NCBI GenBank assembly: GCA_040218795.1
Contig: JAVJQT010000001.1
Location: 186,001-250,000 of the forward strand
Reading direction: 5' to 3'
Source: CCMP332 sp040218795
Lineage (GTDB): Bacteria > Bacteroidota > Bacteroidia > Cytophagales > CCMP332
Length of the DNA stretch: 64,000 nucleotides
Below are positions 28,945-36,129 of this stretch, piece after piece. How positions within the stretch are numbered: the first letter of the stretch is position 1; each line of letters starts with the position of its first letter. Under the pieces are notes generated by a model, which saw only the letters and a program-made list of their open reading frames with translations, was not told the DNA's origin and ran no database searches. Made by a program: the position numbers and the translations under genes.

Positions 28945-30164
28945 AGATATTGATTCTCAGTCAGTATTTCCCGCCTGAAACGGGTGCCCCTCAAAATCGA
29001 CTCTATAATTTAGCTGAAAAATTAACCGCATTGGGTGCGGAAGTTGAAATATTGACGGCTTTTCCCAATTACCCCAATTATGAGAAATTCCCTGAACATC
29101 GAGGGAAGATATATCTGAAAGAAAAGGGTGAATCGGGTTTGGAAATACACAGATCATACATCTATGTCAGTAAAAACAAATCCATTTTTTCAAGGCTGAT
29201 CAATTATTTTTCTTTTACCATTTCTTCCTTTTTTATTGGCGTTTTTAAGCTTGGTAAATTTGACCTAATTATATGTGAATCCCCTCCTTTATTTCTAGGT
29301 ATCAGTGCCGTATTTCTAAAATGGATCAAAGGATCTCAATTGGTTTTCAATGTTTCAGATCTTTGGCCTGAAAGTGCCATAAAATTGGGTTTGGTTAAAA
29401 ATAAAATGATTATTGCCTTGACGACCCGGCTGGAGGAGTGGATTTATTCAAATTCAACTAAAATTTCAGGGCAAACGCAGGGCATTGTCAGGGATATTGC
29501 CAAAAGGTTTCCCGCTAAAAATATATTTTGGTTAAGAAATGGGGTTGACCCAAAAGAAATTGAATCCAAACTGGATAGCTCCAATTGGCGAAAAAACAAT
29601 GGTTTTGAGGATGAAGACCTTCTGTTTTATTTTGGAGGATTGCTGGGTTATGCACAAGGTTTAGACTGTATTATTCATGCCGCGGCTAAACTCAAGGAAT
29701 ATCAAAACATAAAGTTTGTCATAGTAGGAGAAGGGCCGGAGAAAGAAATGTTAATCAATCTTGCAAAAGATATGGGTACTGAAAATGTCTATTTCTTTAA
29801 TGGGGTTACAAAAAATGAAGTCTTAAACATTATCAGAAGCATTGATGTTGCAATTGTTCCATTGAGGAAATTGGATTTGTTTTTAGGTGCAATACCATCT
29901 AAAATATTTGAAATTCTCTACCTTAAAAAACCGATATTGTTAGGTGTTGAAGGCGAAGCCAAGGAATTATTTATTGATAATGCAAAGGCGGGATTGGCAT
30001 TTGAGCCGGACAATTCAAATGAACTTGTAGAAAAAATTAAATTTATAGCAGGCAATAGAGATAAAATTATTTCCATGGGTAAAAATGGCCATGATTACGT
30101 ATGTGAAAAATTTGATCGAAGTGAAATTGCAAATTCGTTTTTTGTGTTTTTAAAGAAAGAATGA
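28941..30164 (+). CDS. Glycosyltransferase family 4 (WbuB-like)
   Basis: 407 aa. The N-terminus SQYFPPETGAPQNRLYNLAEKL and the following FPNYPNYEKF are typical of the WbuB/WcaI branch of GT4. The donor half has LFYFGGLLGYAQGLDCIIHA, FVIVGEGPEKEML, and LGAIPSKIFEILYLKKPIL. WbuB-type enzymes often add an aminodeoxy sugar such as L-FucNAc next to the first sugar. The position beside wecB and the initiating transferase fits an early step on the lipid carrier. ATG start, ATGA overlaps on both sides. Confidence 0.88.
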   Translation: MKILILSQYFPPETGAPQNRLYNLAEKLTALGAEVEILTAFPNYPNYEKFPEHRGKIYLKEKGESGLEIHRSYIYVSKNKSIFSRLINYFSFTISSFFIGVFKLGKFDLIICESPPLFLGISAVFLKWIKGSQLVFNVSDLWPESAIKLGLVKNKMIIALTTRLEEWIYSNSTKISGQTQGIVRDIAKRFPAKNIFWLRNGVDPKEIESKLDSSNWRKNNGFEDEDLLFYFGGLLGYAQGLDCIIHAAAKLKEYQNIKFVIVGEGPEKEMLINLAKDMGTENVYFFNGVTKNEVLNIIRSIDVAIVPLRKLDLFLGAIPSKIFEILYLKKPILLGVEGEAKELFIDNAKAGLAFEPDNSNELVEKIKFIAGNRDKIISMGKNGHDYVCEKFDRSEIANSFFVFLKKE

Positions 30165-30793
30165 AGATCATAAAATCAGAGCGAAAGAATCTTTTAGAAC
30201 TGGCAATATGCCATAAGCAGGCCTTTCCAAAATCGCTTTCTTCGCGGATGGGGAAAAACTATTTATGCAAAATGCTCGAGTGGTATATGGTTTCACCCAA
30301 GGCATTTATTTTTCATTTGGTAGTGGATAATGAAGTGGTCGGCTATTGCGGAGGCATCGTAGTTGATGGTGAATTGGCAATTGGTTCTGCCTCTGCCATG
30401 ACCCAACACAGTTTTAATTCAGCAGTCAAATCAATTCTTCTGAGACCCTGGCTTTTATTTCATGGCGAATTGCTGAAAAAGTACAGTTTTGTTTTGCGAA
30501 ACTTATTCTACCGTTTTAAAAAGCCGGAGATAAGCGAAGCTGAAAAATCAGAAAAAAAACTGGACCCCTATACAGGCCTTGTTGTTATAGGTGTAAATCA
30601 GAAATTTCACGGCATCGGTTATGGTTCATTTCTTTTGCAGGAATTTGAAAAAAGGACGATTAATCTGAGCCTTAAAAAGATGATGCTTAGCGTAAAATCA
30701 GATAATGAAAAAGCCATTAAATCCTATTTAAGAAATGGATGGGAAAAGGCTAAATTGGACTCAGGTTCATTGCAAATGGTCAAATATATTTAA
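30161..30793 (+). CDS. GNAT family N-acetyltransferase
   Basis: 210 aa. The CoA site reads VIGVNQKFHGIGYGSFLLQEF (about 143-163), followed by LSVKSDNEKAIKSYLRNGWEK, the GNAT beta-bulge and final helix. The middle region (about 85-130) is an insertion with many aromatic and basic residues. It stands directly before the DegT-type aminotransferase gene (TAA directly followed by ATG), an arrangement common in amino-sugar pathways, so N-acetylation of the newly made amino sugar is the likely reaction; this is inference. Confidence 0.82.
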   Translation: MKIIKSERKNLLELAICHKQAFPKSLSSRMGKNYLCKMLEWYMVSPKAFIFHLVVDNEVVGYCGGIVVDGELAIGSASAMTQHSFNSAVKSILLRPWLLFHGELLKKYSFVLRNLFYRFKKPEISEAEKSEKKLDPYTGLVVIGVNQKFHGIGYGSFLLQEFEKRTINLSLKKMMLSVKSDNEKAIKSYLRNGWEKAKLDSGSLQMVKYI

Positions 30794-31993
30794 ATGAAAA
30801 TTTCTTTCTCCCCACCTTATATAGATTCAGATGTCATTGAGAGTGTACTGGAGAGTTTAAACTCGGGCTGGATCACCACAGGACCAAAAGTAAAGGCTTT
30901 GGAAGAGTTGATGGCGGAATATGTGGGCACAAAATACGCCTTATGTGTCAACTCCTGGACTTCGGGAGCCCTCTTAGCCTGCAACTGGTTTGACCTAAAA
31001 AAAGGCGATGAAGTAATTATTCCGGCCTACACTTACGCAGCGACAGCCTTAGCCGTGCTGCATGCCGGCGCAAAACCGATAATGATCGATGTGGGTGAGG
31101 ATTTTATGATGAACCCAGATCTGCTCCATTCTAAAATACATGCAAAAACAAAAATTATAATGCCTGTAGATTTCGGCGGCGGACTGGCCGATTATTATTC
31201 AATTAACAAGGTAGCGGAAAGTACTGCAGATCAGTTTGTCCAGGACGGGGTAAGACAGGAAAAATTAAACAGAATTATGGTGCTTGCGGATGCCGCCCAT
31301 TCGATTGGCGCCAAACAGGGGGATGTTTATTCGGGCAAACTCTGTGATCTTTCTGTTTTTTCATATCACGCTGTAAAAAACGTAACTACGGCAGAAGGAG
31401 GAGCAATTACATTAAATCTACCCGCCAGTTTCGATGAAGCTGAAGAATACAAATGGCTCAAGCTGATGTCGCTAAACGGTCAGACTAAAGACGCTTTTAC
31501 AAAGGCCCAGGCCGGAGGCTGGAAATACGACATCGTGATGAAAGGCCTTAAAATCAATATGCCGGATATCGCGGCTGCCATTGGCCTGGTTCAATTGAGG
31601 AAATACGAGTCTCTTCACAAGGAACGCAAGAGGGTTTTTGATGCCTATATTGAACAATTGAATATATACGACTGGGCAATTTTACCGGAAATTAAAAAAG
31701 ACACACGGCCTTCATATCATTTGTTTCCGCTTCGGATACGAAATATTACGGAAGAGAAACGCGATAAAATCATAAGCATTTTGGCCGAAAAGGGCATTTC
31801 CGTAAATGTTCATTTCAATCCGCTTCCAAACCTGACATATTTTAAAAAACTGGGATACGATATTTCCGATTATCCAGTGGCACAAAAACTATATCGAAGT
31901 GAAATATCACTGCCCATTTATCCACAACTAAAAAATGTTGAAGTGGAATATTTAGTTAGTGAACTGCTAAAAGCATATCAAAAAGTTATTTGA
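30794..31993 (+). CDS. DegT/DnrJ/EryC1/StrS family sugar aminotransferase
   Basis: 399 aa. PLP-dependent fold type I: SGWITTGPKVKALEELM near the N-terminus, NSWTSGALLACNWFDLK, ADAAHSIGAKQG with the ring-stacking region, and SVFSYHAVKNVTTAEGG with the Schiff-base lysine K195. It would transaminate a keto-sugar nucleotide using glutamate. The 4,6-dehydratase that normally makes the keto sugar is not in the window. The codon choice is visibly more G+C-rich than in most of the locus. ATG start. The stop overlaps the TTG of the last gene (TTGA). Confidence 0.92.
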   Translation: MKISFSPPYIDSDVIESVLESLNSGWITTGPKVKALEELMAEYVGTKYALCVNSWTSGALLACNWFDLKKGDEVIIPAYTYAATALAVLHAGAKPIMIDVGEDFMMNPDLLHSKIHAKTKIIMPVDFGGGLADYYSINKVAESTADQFVQDGVRQEKLNRIMVLADAAHSIGAKQGDVYSGKLCDLSVFSYHAVKNVTTAEGGAITLNLPASFDEAEEYKWLKLMSLNGQTKDAFTKAQAGGWKYDIVMKGLKINMPDIAAAIGLVQLRKYESLHKERKRVFDAYIEQLNIYDWAILPEIKKDTRPSYHLFPLRIRNITEEKRDKIISILAEKGISVNVHFNPLPNLTYFKKLGYDISDYPVAQKLYRSEISLPIYPQLKNVEVEYLVSELLKAYQKVI

Positions 31994-32580
31994 AGCGATT
32001 TTTAGACCTCATTGTTTCTTTCCTTGGCTTATTAATTCTTTCGCCTATCCTTCTAATCATTGCGATTTTGATTGTTATCGATTCAGGTTTCCCTGTCTTT
32101 TTTAAACAGCAAAGAGTAGGTAAGGGAAATATAGATTTTGGCATGTTAAAATTCAGGACCATGCGTAAGGATGCCGACAAAAAGGGCTTGCTCATTACGG
32201 TAGGAGGGCGGGACTCCCGAATTACCAGAGTAGGTTATTATTTAAGAAAATATAAACTCGACGAATTCCCACAGTTATTCAACGTTTTAAAGGGCGAAAT
32301 GAGTCTCGTTGGCCCGAGGCCTGAAGTAAGAAAATACGTTGAGCACTATTCAGAGGAGCAGATGAAAGTATTTAGTATCAAACCGGGAATTACAGACTAT
32401 GCCTCTATACAATTTAGAAATGAAAATGAATTGCTGGCGGGAAGAGACAATCCAGAGGAATTCTATATTAAGGAAATTATGCCGGTCAAACTGAGTTTTA
32501 ATCTTGAGTATTTAAGGAAGAGAACTTTTTGGGGAGATATGGCTATTCTGTTTCAGACCGTTTTGAGCATTTTTAGATAA
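31990..32580 (+). CDS. Initiating sugar-1-phosphate transferase (PglC-like, bacterial sugar transferase)
   Basis: 196 aa, the short monotopic form. One N-terminal re-entrant hydrophobic segment (about 5-32), then the core: FKQQRVGKG, MLKFRTMRKDAD, GRDSRITRVGYYLRKYKLDEFPQLFNVLKGEMSLVGPRPE (here with several gapless hallmark motifs), and IKPGITDYASIQFRNE. It transfers a phosphosugar from a UDP-sugar to undecaprenyl phosphate on the cytoplasmic face and so starts the glycan. TTG start overlapping the aminotransferase stop. Last gene of the cassette. Confidence 0.93.
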   Translation: MKRFLDLIVSFLGLLILSPILLIIAILIVIDSGFPVFFKQQRVGKGNIDFGMLKFRTMRKDADKKGLLITVGGRDSRITRVGYYLRKYKLDEFPQLFNVLKGEMSLVGPRPEVRKYVEHYSEEQMKVFSIKPGITDYASIQFRNENELLAGRDNPEEFYIKEIMPVKLSFNLEYLRKRTFWGDMAILFQTVLSIFR

Positions 32581-32617
32581 TTTTAAACAACTCCCAATCT
32601 TATAATAGAAATAAGTC

Positions 32618-32687
32618 AAACGATTCAACAATTAAACGAATCAACAGTTAAACTAAACTCTCAACCCTAAACCCTAAACTCTTAACC
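32618..32687. repeat. Right-flank repeats: 16-bp tandem pair and CCCTAAA-like heptamers
   Basis: In the 147-bp gap after the polysaccharide cassette, a 16-bp unit occurs twice (32618-32633 and 32634-32649, 14 of 16 bases alike). It is followed by 7-nt units CTAAACT, CTCAACC, CTAAACC, CTAAACT, CTTAACC (32653-32687). Bases 32653-32680 repeat 847-874 with one mismatch, in the same orientation. Confidence 0.85.
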
Positions 32688-32727
32688 TCAGACCCAGGGT
32701 TTTAAATTCTTATGATATATTTGCTCT

Positions 32728-33543
32728 ATGTCTAAAACATCAAAAAAGGTCGTAATAATCACCGGCGGGAGCTCCGGAATAGGAAAGGGTTGTGCGGAGG
32801 TATTTGGTAGAAACGGATACTCTGTATTTATCACCGGAAGAAATCCTGAAAAACTGGAGGAAGCGATTGCTGATTTGATCGCTAAAGATATTTCAGCAAA
32901 TGGACTGGCTTGTGATGTCAGCCAATTTGAAGATAATGAAAAGATGTTTGAGGCCTGCATGAAGGTTTTTGGAAGAGTCGATGGCCTGATCAACAATGCC
33001 GGAATAAGCATGAGAGCATTGTTTTCCAAAACCGAAGTGGAAGTCATTGAAAGACTTATGCAGATCAACTTTTTTGGAACGGTTTACGCGACCAAAGTCT
33101 GTGTAGATGAAATAATAAAAAACGATGGATTTGTAGTCGGGGTATCTTCTATTGCGGGTTACAGAGGCTTGCCCGGCAGAACCGGTTATTCGGCTTCCAA
33201 ATTTGCCATGCAGGGATTTTTGGAATCGCTGAGAACCGAGTTGTACAAAAGCAAAGTTCATGTTTTAATTGCCTGTCCGGGCTATACTGAGTCGAACATA
33301 AGAAATACGGCCTTAAACTCAGAAGGCAAACAACAAGGTGAAACACCCTTTGATGAATCCAAGCTGATGTCGGCCGAAACCGTGGCAAGACATATTTTAA
33401 AAGCCATTAAAAAGAAAAAGAAATACCTTACCCTGACCGCTCAGGGCAAATTAACCGTTTTTATGAACAAGTGGTTTCCAGGTTTTATGGATAAGCTTGT
33501 TTACAATGCCATAGCCAAGGAAAAGGATTCCCCTTTTAAGTGA
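32728..33543 (+). CDS. SDR family oxidoreductase
   Basis: 271 aa classical short-chain dehydrogenase. NAD(P)-binding TGGSSGIGKG (residues about 12-21), NNAG in the middle, and the catalytic Ser and YSASK pair within SSIAGYRGLPGRTGYSASKFA. The C-terminal RHILKAIKKKKKYLTLTAQGK is typical of a membrane-near subgroup acting on lipids or unknown carbonyls. A TATATTTG box (32716-32723) sits only five bases before the ATG. It lies outside the glycan cassette behind the heptamer repeats. The substrate is unknown. Confidence 0.9.
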   Translation: MSKTSKKVVIITGGSSGIGKGCAEVFGRNGYSVFITGRNPEKLEEAIADLIAKDISANGLACDVSQFEDNEKMFEACMKVFGRVDGLINNAGISMRALFSKTEVEVIERLMQINFFGTVYATKVCVDEIIKNDGFVVGVSSIAGYRGLPGRTGYSASKFAMQGFLESLRTELYKSKVHVLIACPGYTESNIRNTALNSEGKQQGETPFDESKLMSAETVARHILKAIKKKKKYLTLTAQGKLTVFMNKWFPGFMDKLVYNAIAKEKDSPFK

Positions 33544-34266
33544 TCAGAATTTTCTTACCAGATTTGATTTCACATAGCCTTGCTTTTCATCATAGGCAAT
33601 AACCTTCCATACGCCCATTTCATCGAGTATTCTTACGCGCCTTCCCTTTTCAGCTGTTTCCAGCACTTCGCTTCCTGAACTCGGCAGCGAATAAATCAAA
33701 GCATTTTCAGTAAGTATTCCATTTTGCCGGAAATCCGGAAGCAGGTTAATTAATAAACCACAAATTACCAGCAAGGCCACCATGACCACGGATGTAATGG
33801 AGGTTTTTTTATTATTGAAGTATTTGATGAGAGAAATCGAAGCAAAGAGCATGGCCAATGCCAATACAATCCACATGATTTCGGATTTGTAGCGATTAAA
33901 GAGCGACTCAAAAAATCGCAGGTCATCGTATTTATAGCCTTTTAATTTATGCGCTTCCGCCAGATCGGAGATCTTGTCGATGGTTTTTTCATCGTAGCTC
34001 AGCTCATAATATTGGTTGAGATAATAAATGGCATTGGTATAATCATTTAGTCCTTCTTTGATGAATGCCATTTTTAATAACATTTGTTCGGACTGATAGC
34101 CCGCATCATTGTAAAGGGAATCGTAAATATTAAAAGCTTGTGTATATTTTTTTTGAACAAAAAGCGAGTCCGCATGTTCAATTGACGATGCCTTTGAGGG
34201 CAATACGGCGAATAATAAATAGAAGTTTAAAAGCGATAAAGAATAAAAAATATAATGTCTTTGCAT
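33544..34266 (-). CDS. BatE-like TPR and SH3 domain membrane protein
   Basis: 240 aa. N-terminal signal-like segment, then about two tetratricopeptide repeats (ADSLFVQKKYTQAFNIYDSL; NDYTNAIYYLNQYYEL), two transmembrane helices (about 128-148 and 156-176), and a C-terminal bacterial SH3-like domain (ALIYSLPSSGSEVLE to GYVKSNLVRKF). This is the layout of the BatE proteins of Bacteroidota, which normally stand in a bat aerotolerance operon, but no BatA-D genes are next to it here. Its last base abuts the convergent SDR stop with no space between them. Confidence 0.7.
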   Translation of the reverse strand: MQRHYIFYSLSLLNFYLLFAVLPSKASSIEHADSLFVQKKYTQAFNIYDSLYNDAGYQSEQMLLKMAFIKEGLNDYTNAIYYLNQYYELSYDEKTIDKISDLAEAHKLKGYKYDDLRFFESLFNRYKSEIMWIVLALAMLFASISLIKYFNNKKTSITSVVMVALLVICGLLINLLPDFRQNGILTENALIYSLPSSGSEVLETAEKGRRVRILDEMGVWKVIAYDEKQGYVKSNLVRKF

Positions 34267-34290
34267 TTTAATTCTGACTGTCTAAATTTG
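34260..34290 (+). promoter_or_regulatory. Bacteroidota-type promoter for tRNA-Lys
   Basis: TTTG at 34260-34263, a 19-base spacer, then TAAATTTG at 34283-34290. This matches the -33 TTTG / -7 TAnnTTTG consensus of the Bacteroidota primary sigma factor. Transcription would start near 34297, about 47 bases before the tRNA. The -33 box overlaps the start codon region of the divergent BatE-like gene. Confidence 0.65.
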
Positions 34291-34343
34291 CACCTTGATT
34301 TTGCAGGAGGCAAAGATAATAAACCTCCTTTTTTTATTGATAT

Positions 34344-34416
34344 GATTCGGTAGCTCAGTTGGTAGAGCAACGCCCTTTTAAGGCGTGGGTCCTGGGTTCG
34401 AGCCCCAGCCGGATCA
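34344..34416 (+). tRNA. tRNA-Lys (anticodon TTT)
   Basis: Complete cloverleaf of 73 nt. The acceptor stem GATTCGG pairs with CCGGATC (one G-T pair), the D arm is GCTC/GAGC, the anticodon stem ACGCC/GGCGT encloses the loop CTTTTAA, and the T arm CTGGG/CCCAG has the loop TTCGAGC. The discriminator base is A and CCA is not encoded. The anticodon TTT specifies lysine. A strong terminator follows nine bases downstream. Confidence 0.97.
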
Positions 34417-34599
34417 CGCGAAGCGCCCTGAATTGAACTGTAAGTTCTACTTCAGGGCTTTTTTAACCTCAGCACTATATTTGTTGAGGTTTTTTTATTC
34501 CCGTTATTCCCGGATATTATCCGGGATCTTTAACAAACTGGTACAGTCTTTATTTATAAGGGCGAGATCACTTTCATTTCATTACGGCGATTAAAAAGC
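34401..34599. repeat. Tandem duplication of tRNA 3' end and trailer, copy 1
   Basis: From the T arm of tRNA-Lys onward, about 199 bp are repeated at 34631-34828 with few changes. The unit holds the tRNA 3' end (16 nt), the terminator, a GTTGAGG stretch, a perfect hairpin TCCCGGAT-ATT-ATCCGGGA (34508-34526) and an end reading TTACGGCGATTAAAAAGC. Confidence 0.92.
34425..34464 (+). terminator. Rho-independent terminator after tRNA-Lys
   Basis: Stem GCCCTGAA (34425-34432) with TTCAGGGC (34451-34458), an inner GAACT/AGTTC pair, then TTTTTT (34459-34464). The same structure recurs at 34655-34694 in the second repeat copy. Confidence 0.9.
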
Positions 34600-34630
34600 C
34601 TGTGCCGATCAAGCGTAGCGAGTATCGGTA

Positions 34631-34828
34631 AGCCCCAGCCGGATCACGTGTAGCGCCCTGAATTGAACTGTAAGTTCTACTTCAGGGCTTTTTTAACCTC
34701 AGCACTATATTTTGTTGAGGTTTTTTTATTCCCGTTATTCCCGGATATTATCCGGGATCTTTAACAAACTGGTACAGTCTTTTTTTAAGGGCGAGATCGC
34801 CTTCATTTCATTACGGCGATTAAAAAGC
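34631..34828. repeat. Tandem duplication of tRNA 3' end and trailer, copy 2
   Basis: Second copy of the 199-bp unit. It begins with the last 16 nt of the tRNA (AGCCCCAGCCGGATCA), but no tRNA body precedes it, so it does not encode a second tRNA. The terminator copy lies at 34655-34694 and the CCCGGAT hairpin near 34738. A third, diverged copy of only the hairpin segment (CCGGATATTATCC-TGGATCTT) appears near 34969-34988. Confidence 0.92.
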
Positions 34829-35105
34829 TTGCCCAGTAGGTGATTCTTTTAAGGACCTTCCTTGAAGGCCAAGTCCTTCATAGCCAGATCATCACCCCAA
34901 GAATGATCTTTCAGAAAAATTGAGAATCCGATTGAATGAAATACTCAAACATATTTAGATTTATATTGCCGGATATTATCCTGGATCTTTTCCAGAATAT
35001 TGGTCTCCAAGTTTATAGGTCATTCCAATTTCCATATTCCACACCCCCAAAAACCCCTTTCACTCAATAGCCGAATTGCGATAGCTCCTCTTTTATAGCT
35101 TAGCG
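34829..35105. other. Noncoding stretch after the tRNA trailer duplication
   Basis: No gene is supported. It contains short inverted repeats around AAGGACCTTCCTTGAAGGCC (34851-34870) and the diverged hairpin near 34970. No clear promoter for the next gene is visible. Confidence 0.5.
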
Positions 35106-35129
35106 ATGTTCATCAAAAATGCAATGCTT

Positions 35130-36122
35130 ATGAAAGCGCTATTATCTTTTGGCCTGATATTTTTATTCGCCGTTACTCTTTCGGCACAAACCTGGCATTC
35201 GAAATTTGATTTTAACATACAAAGTGAAGACGGGGGTGCCATGGCTACTGTTGGAAATGTGGGCATCGGCTTTTATTCCACAGAGCTGGATGTTCCTGTT
35301 GCCAACATCAATCAACAGGCTCAAACGCCTTATTTGCCTCAAAAACAATTGCATATTATAGGCTATGAAGATGAAGAAAACCCCGAATTTATCGCCCCAA
35401 CACCGACCATCCGTTTGGATCACAGAACCATCGATGATAACGGTGCCGGCAATACAGGTGGGGGAGAACAGAGAAGCGGTGGCCCCGCCGCTAGTCCTTA
35501 TCTGGAATATACGGCGCAGCAGCATGTCTGGGATTTGGAAAACGATGAAGGTATTCTGGGTTTTGTTAAAGACGGCACGCATAAGGTAAAATACAGCGGT
35601 AGTGAAGCTAATTTTGGAATGCCTGTTGCTGGGGCGGAGTACGATCTCAATGTTTATGGAACCGTTAGGATTGGCTTGAATGCCAGTACGGCCCCTAATG
35701 ATCTTATCGTTAATGGCCCTTCCACGCTCAAGGGAATTCTCAAATCTCAAAACGAAGCCTTTTTCGAAAATCAAGTGCTGATCGGTGATCCCACAACTAT
35801 TTATAACGCTCAATCTGACCCCAATAATAAATTGATTGTTCAGGGCACAGGGGTATTTCAGGAAGTGGTCGTAGACCATGTAAGCGAATGGAATGATAAG
35901 GTGTTTGAAGCGGATTATGACTTACTCGAGCTCTCGAAACTCGAAGTCTTTATTTCCATAAATGGCCACCTCCCCGAAGTTCCTAAAGAAGAAGAAGTGA
36001 TTGAAAAAGGCTACGATATGGCTAAAATGGATGCCTTGTTGCTTAAAAAAATTGAGGAGTTGACACTTCATGTCATTGCGCTTAATAAAGAAAATGAAAT
36101 GTTAAAAACCAAAATTAAATAA
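35130..36122 (+). CDS. Exported coiled-coil protein with C-terminal HLPEVP motif
   Basis: About 330 aa. Sec signal peptide MKALLSFGLIFLFAVTLSAQ; I chose the third ATG (35130) because it gives a compact signal, although ATG 35106 and 35124 are in frame. The middle is a beta-rich, fibre-like region. The last 80 residues read INGHLPEVPKEEEV, then a heptad-like helix (ALLLKKIEELTLHVIAL). This tail is common on secreted, phage-fibre-like Bacteroidota proteins; function unknown. The same tail is on the protein encoded at 59779-60753, so the two are paralogues. First gene of the exported-protein group leading to the RHS gene. Confidence 0.75.
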   Translation: MKALLSFGLIFLFAVTLSAQTWHSKFDFNIQSEDGGAMATVGNVGIGFYSTELDVPVANINQQAQTPYLPQKQLHIIGYEDEENPEFIAPTPTIRLDHRTIDDNGAGNTGGGEQRSGGPAASPYLEYTAQQHVWDLENDEGILGFVKDGTHKVKYSGSEANFGMPVAGAEYDLNVYGTVRIGLNASTAPNDLIVNGPSTLKGILKSQNEAFFENQVLIGDPTTIYNAQSDPNNKLIVQGTGVFQEVVVDHVSEWNDKVFEADYDLLELSKLEVFISINGHLPEVPKEEEVIEKGYDMAKMDALLLKKIEELTLHVIALNKENEMLKTKIK

Positions 36123-36129
36123 GCGAATC

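Noticed and set aside
32716..32723. TATATTTG as promoter of the SDR gene
   Set aside because: It lies only five bases before the ATG and no TTTG box stands 19 bases upstream; it would need leaderless translation from this start.
32688..33068. 126-codon minus-strand frame opposite the SDR gene
   Set aside because: It lies inside a clear short-chain dehydrogenase with all catalytic motifs; it is a shadow frame.
34385..34594. 69-codon open frame over the tRNA-Lys and its trailer
   Set aside because: It begins inside the tRNA gene and runs through the terminator; it is a by-product of the repeat sequence.
34631..34646. A second tRNA-Lys gene
   Set aside because: Only the last 16 nt of the tRNA are present; the sequence before it has no anticodon or D arm.
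35163..35879. 238-codon frame on the minus strand opposite the HLPEVP gene
   Set aside because: The plus-strand protein has a signal peptide, a recognisable tail and a paralogue; the minus frame has none and no recognisable start context.
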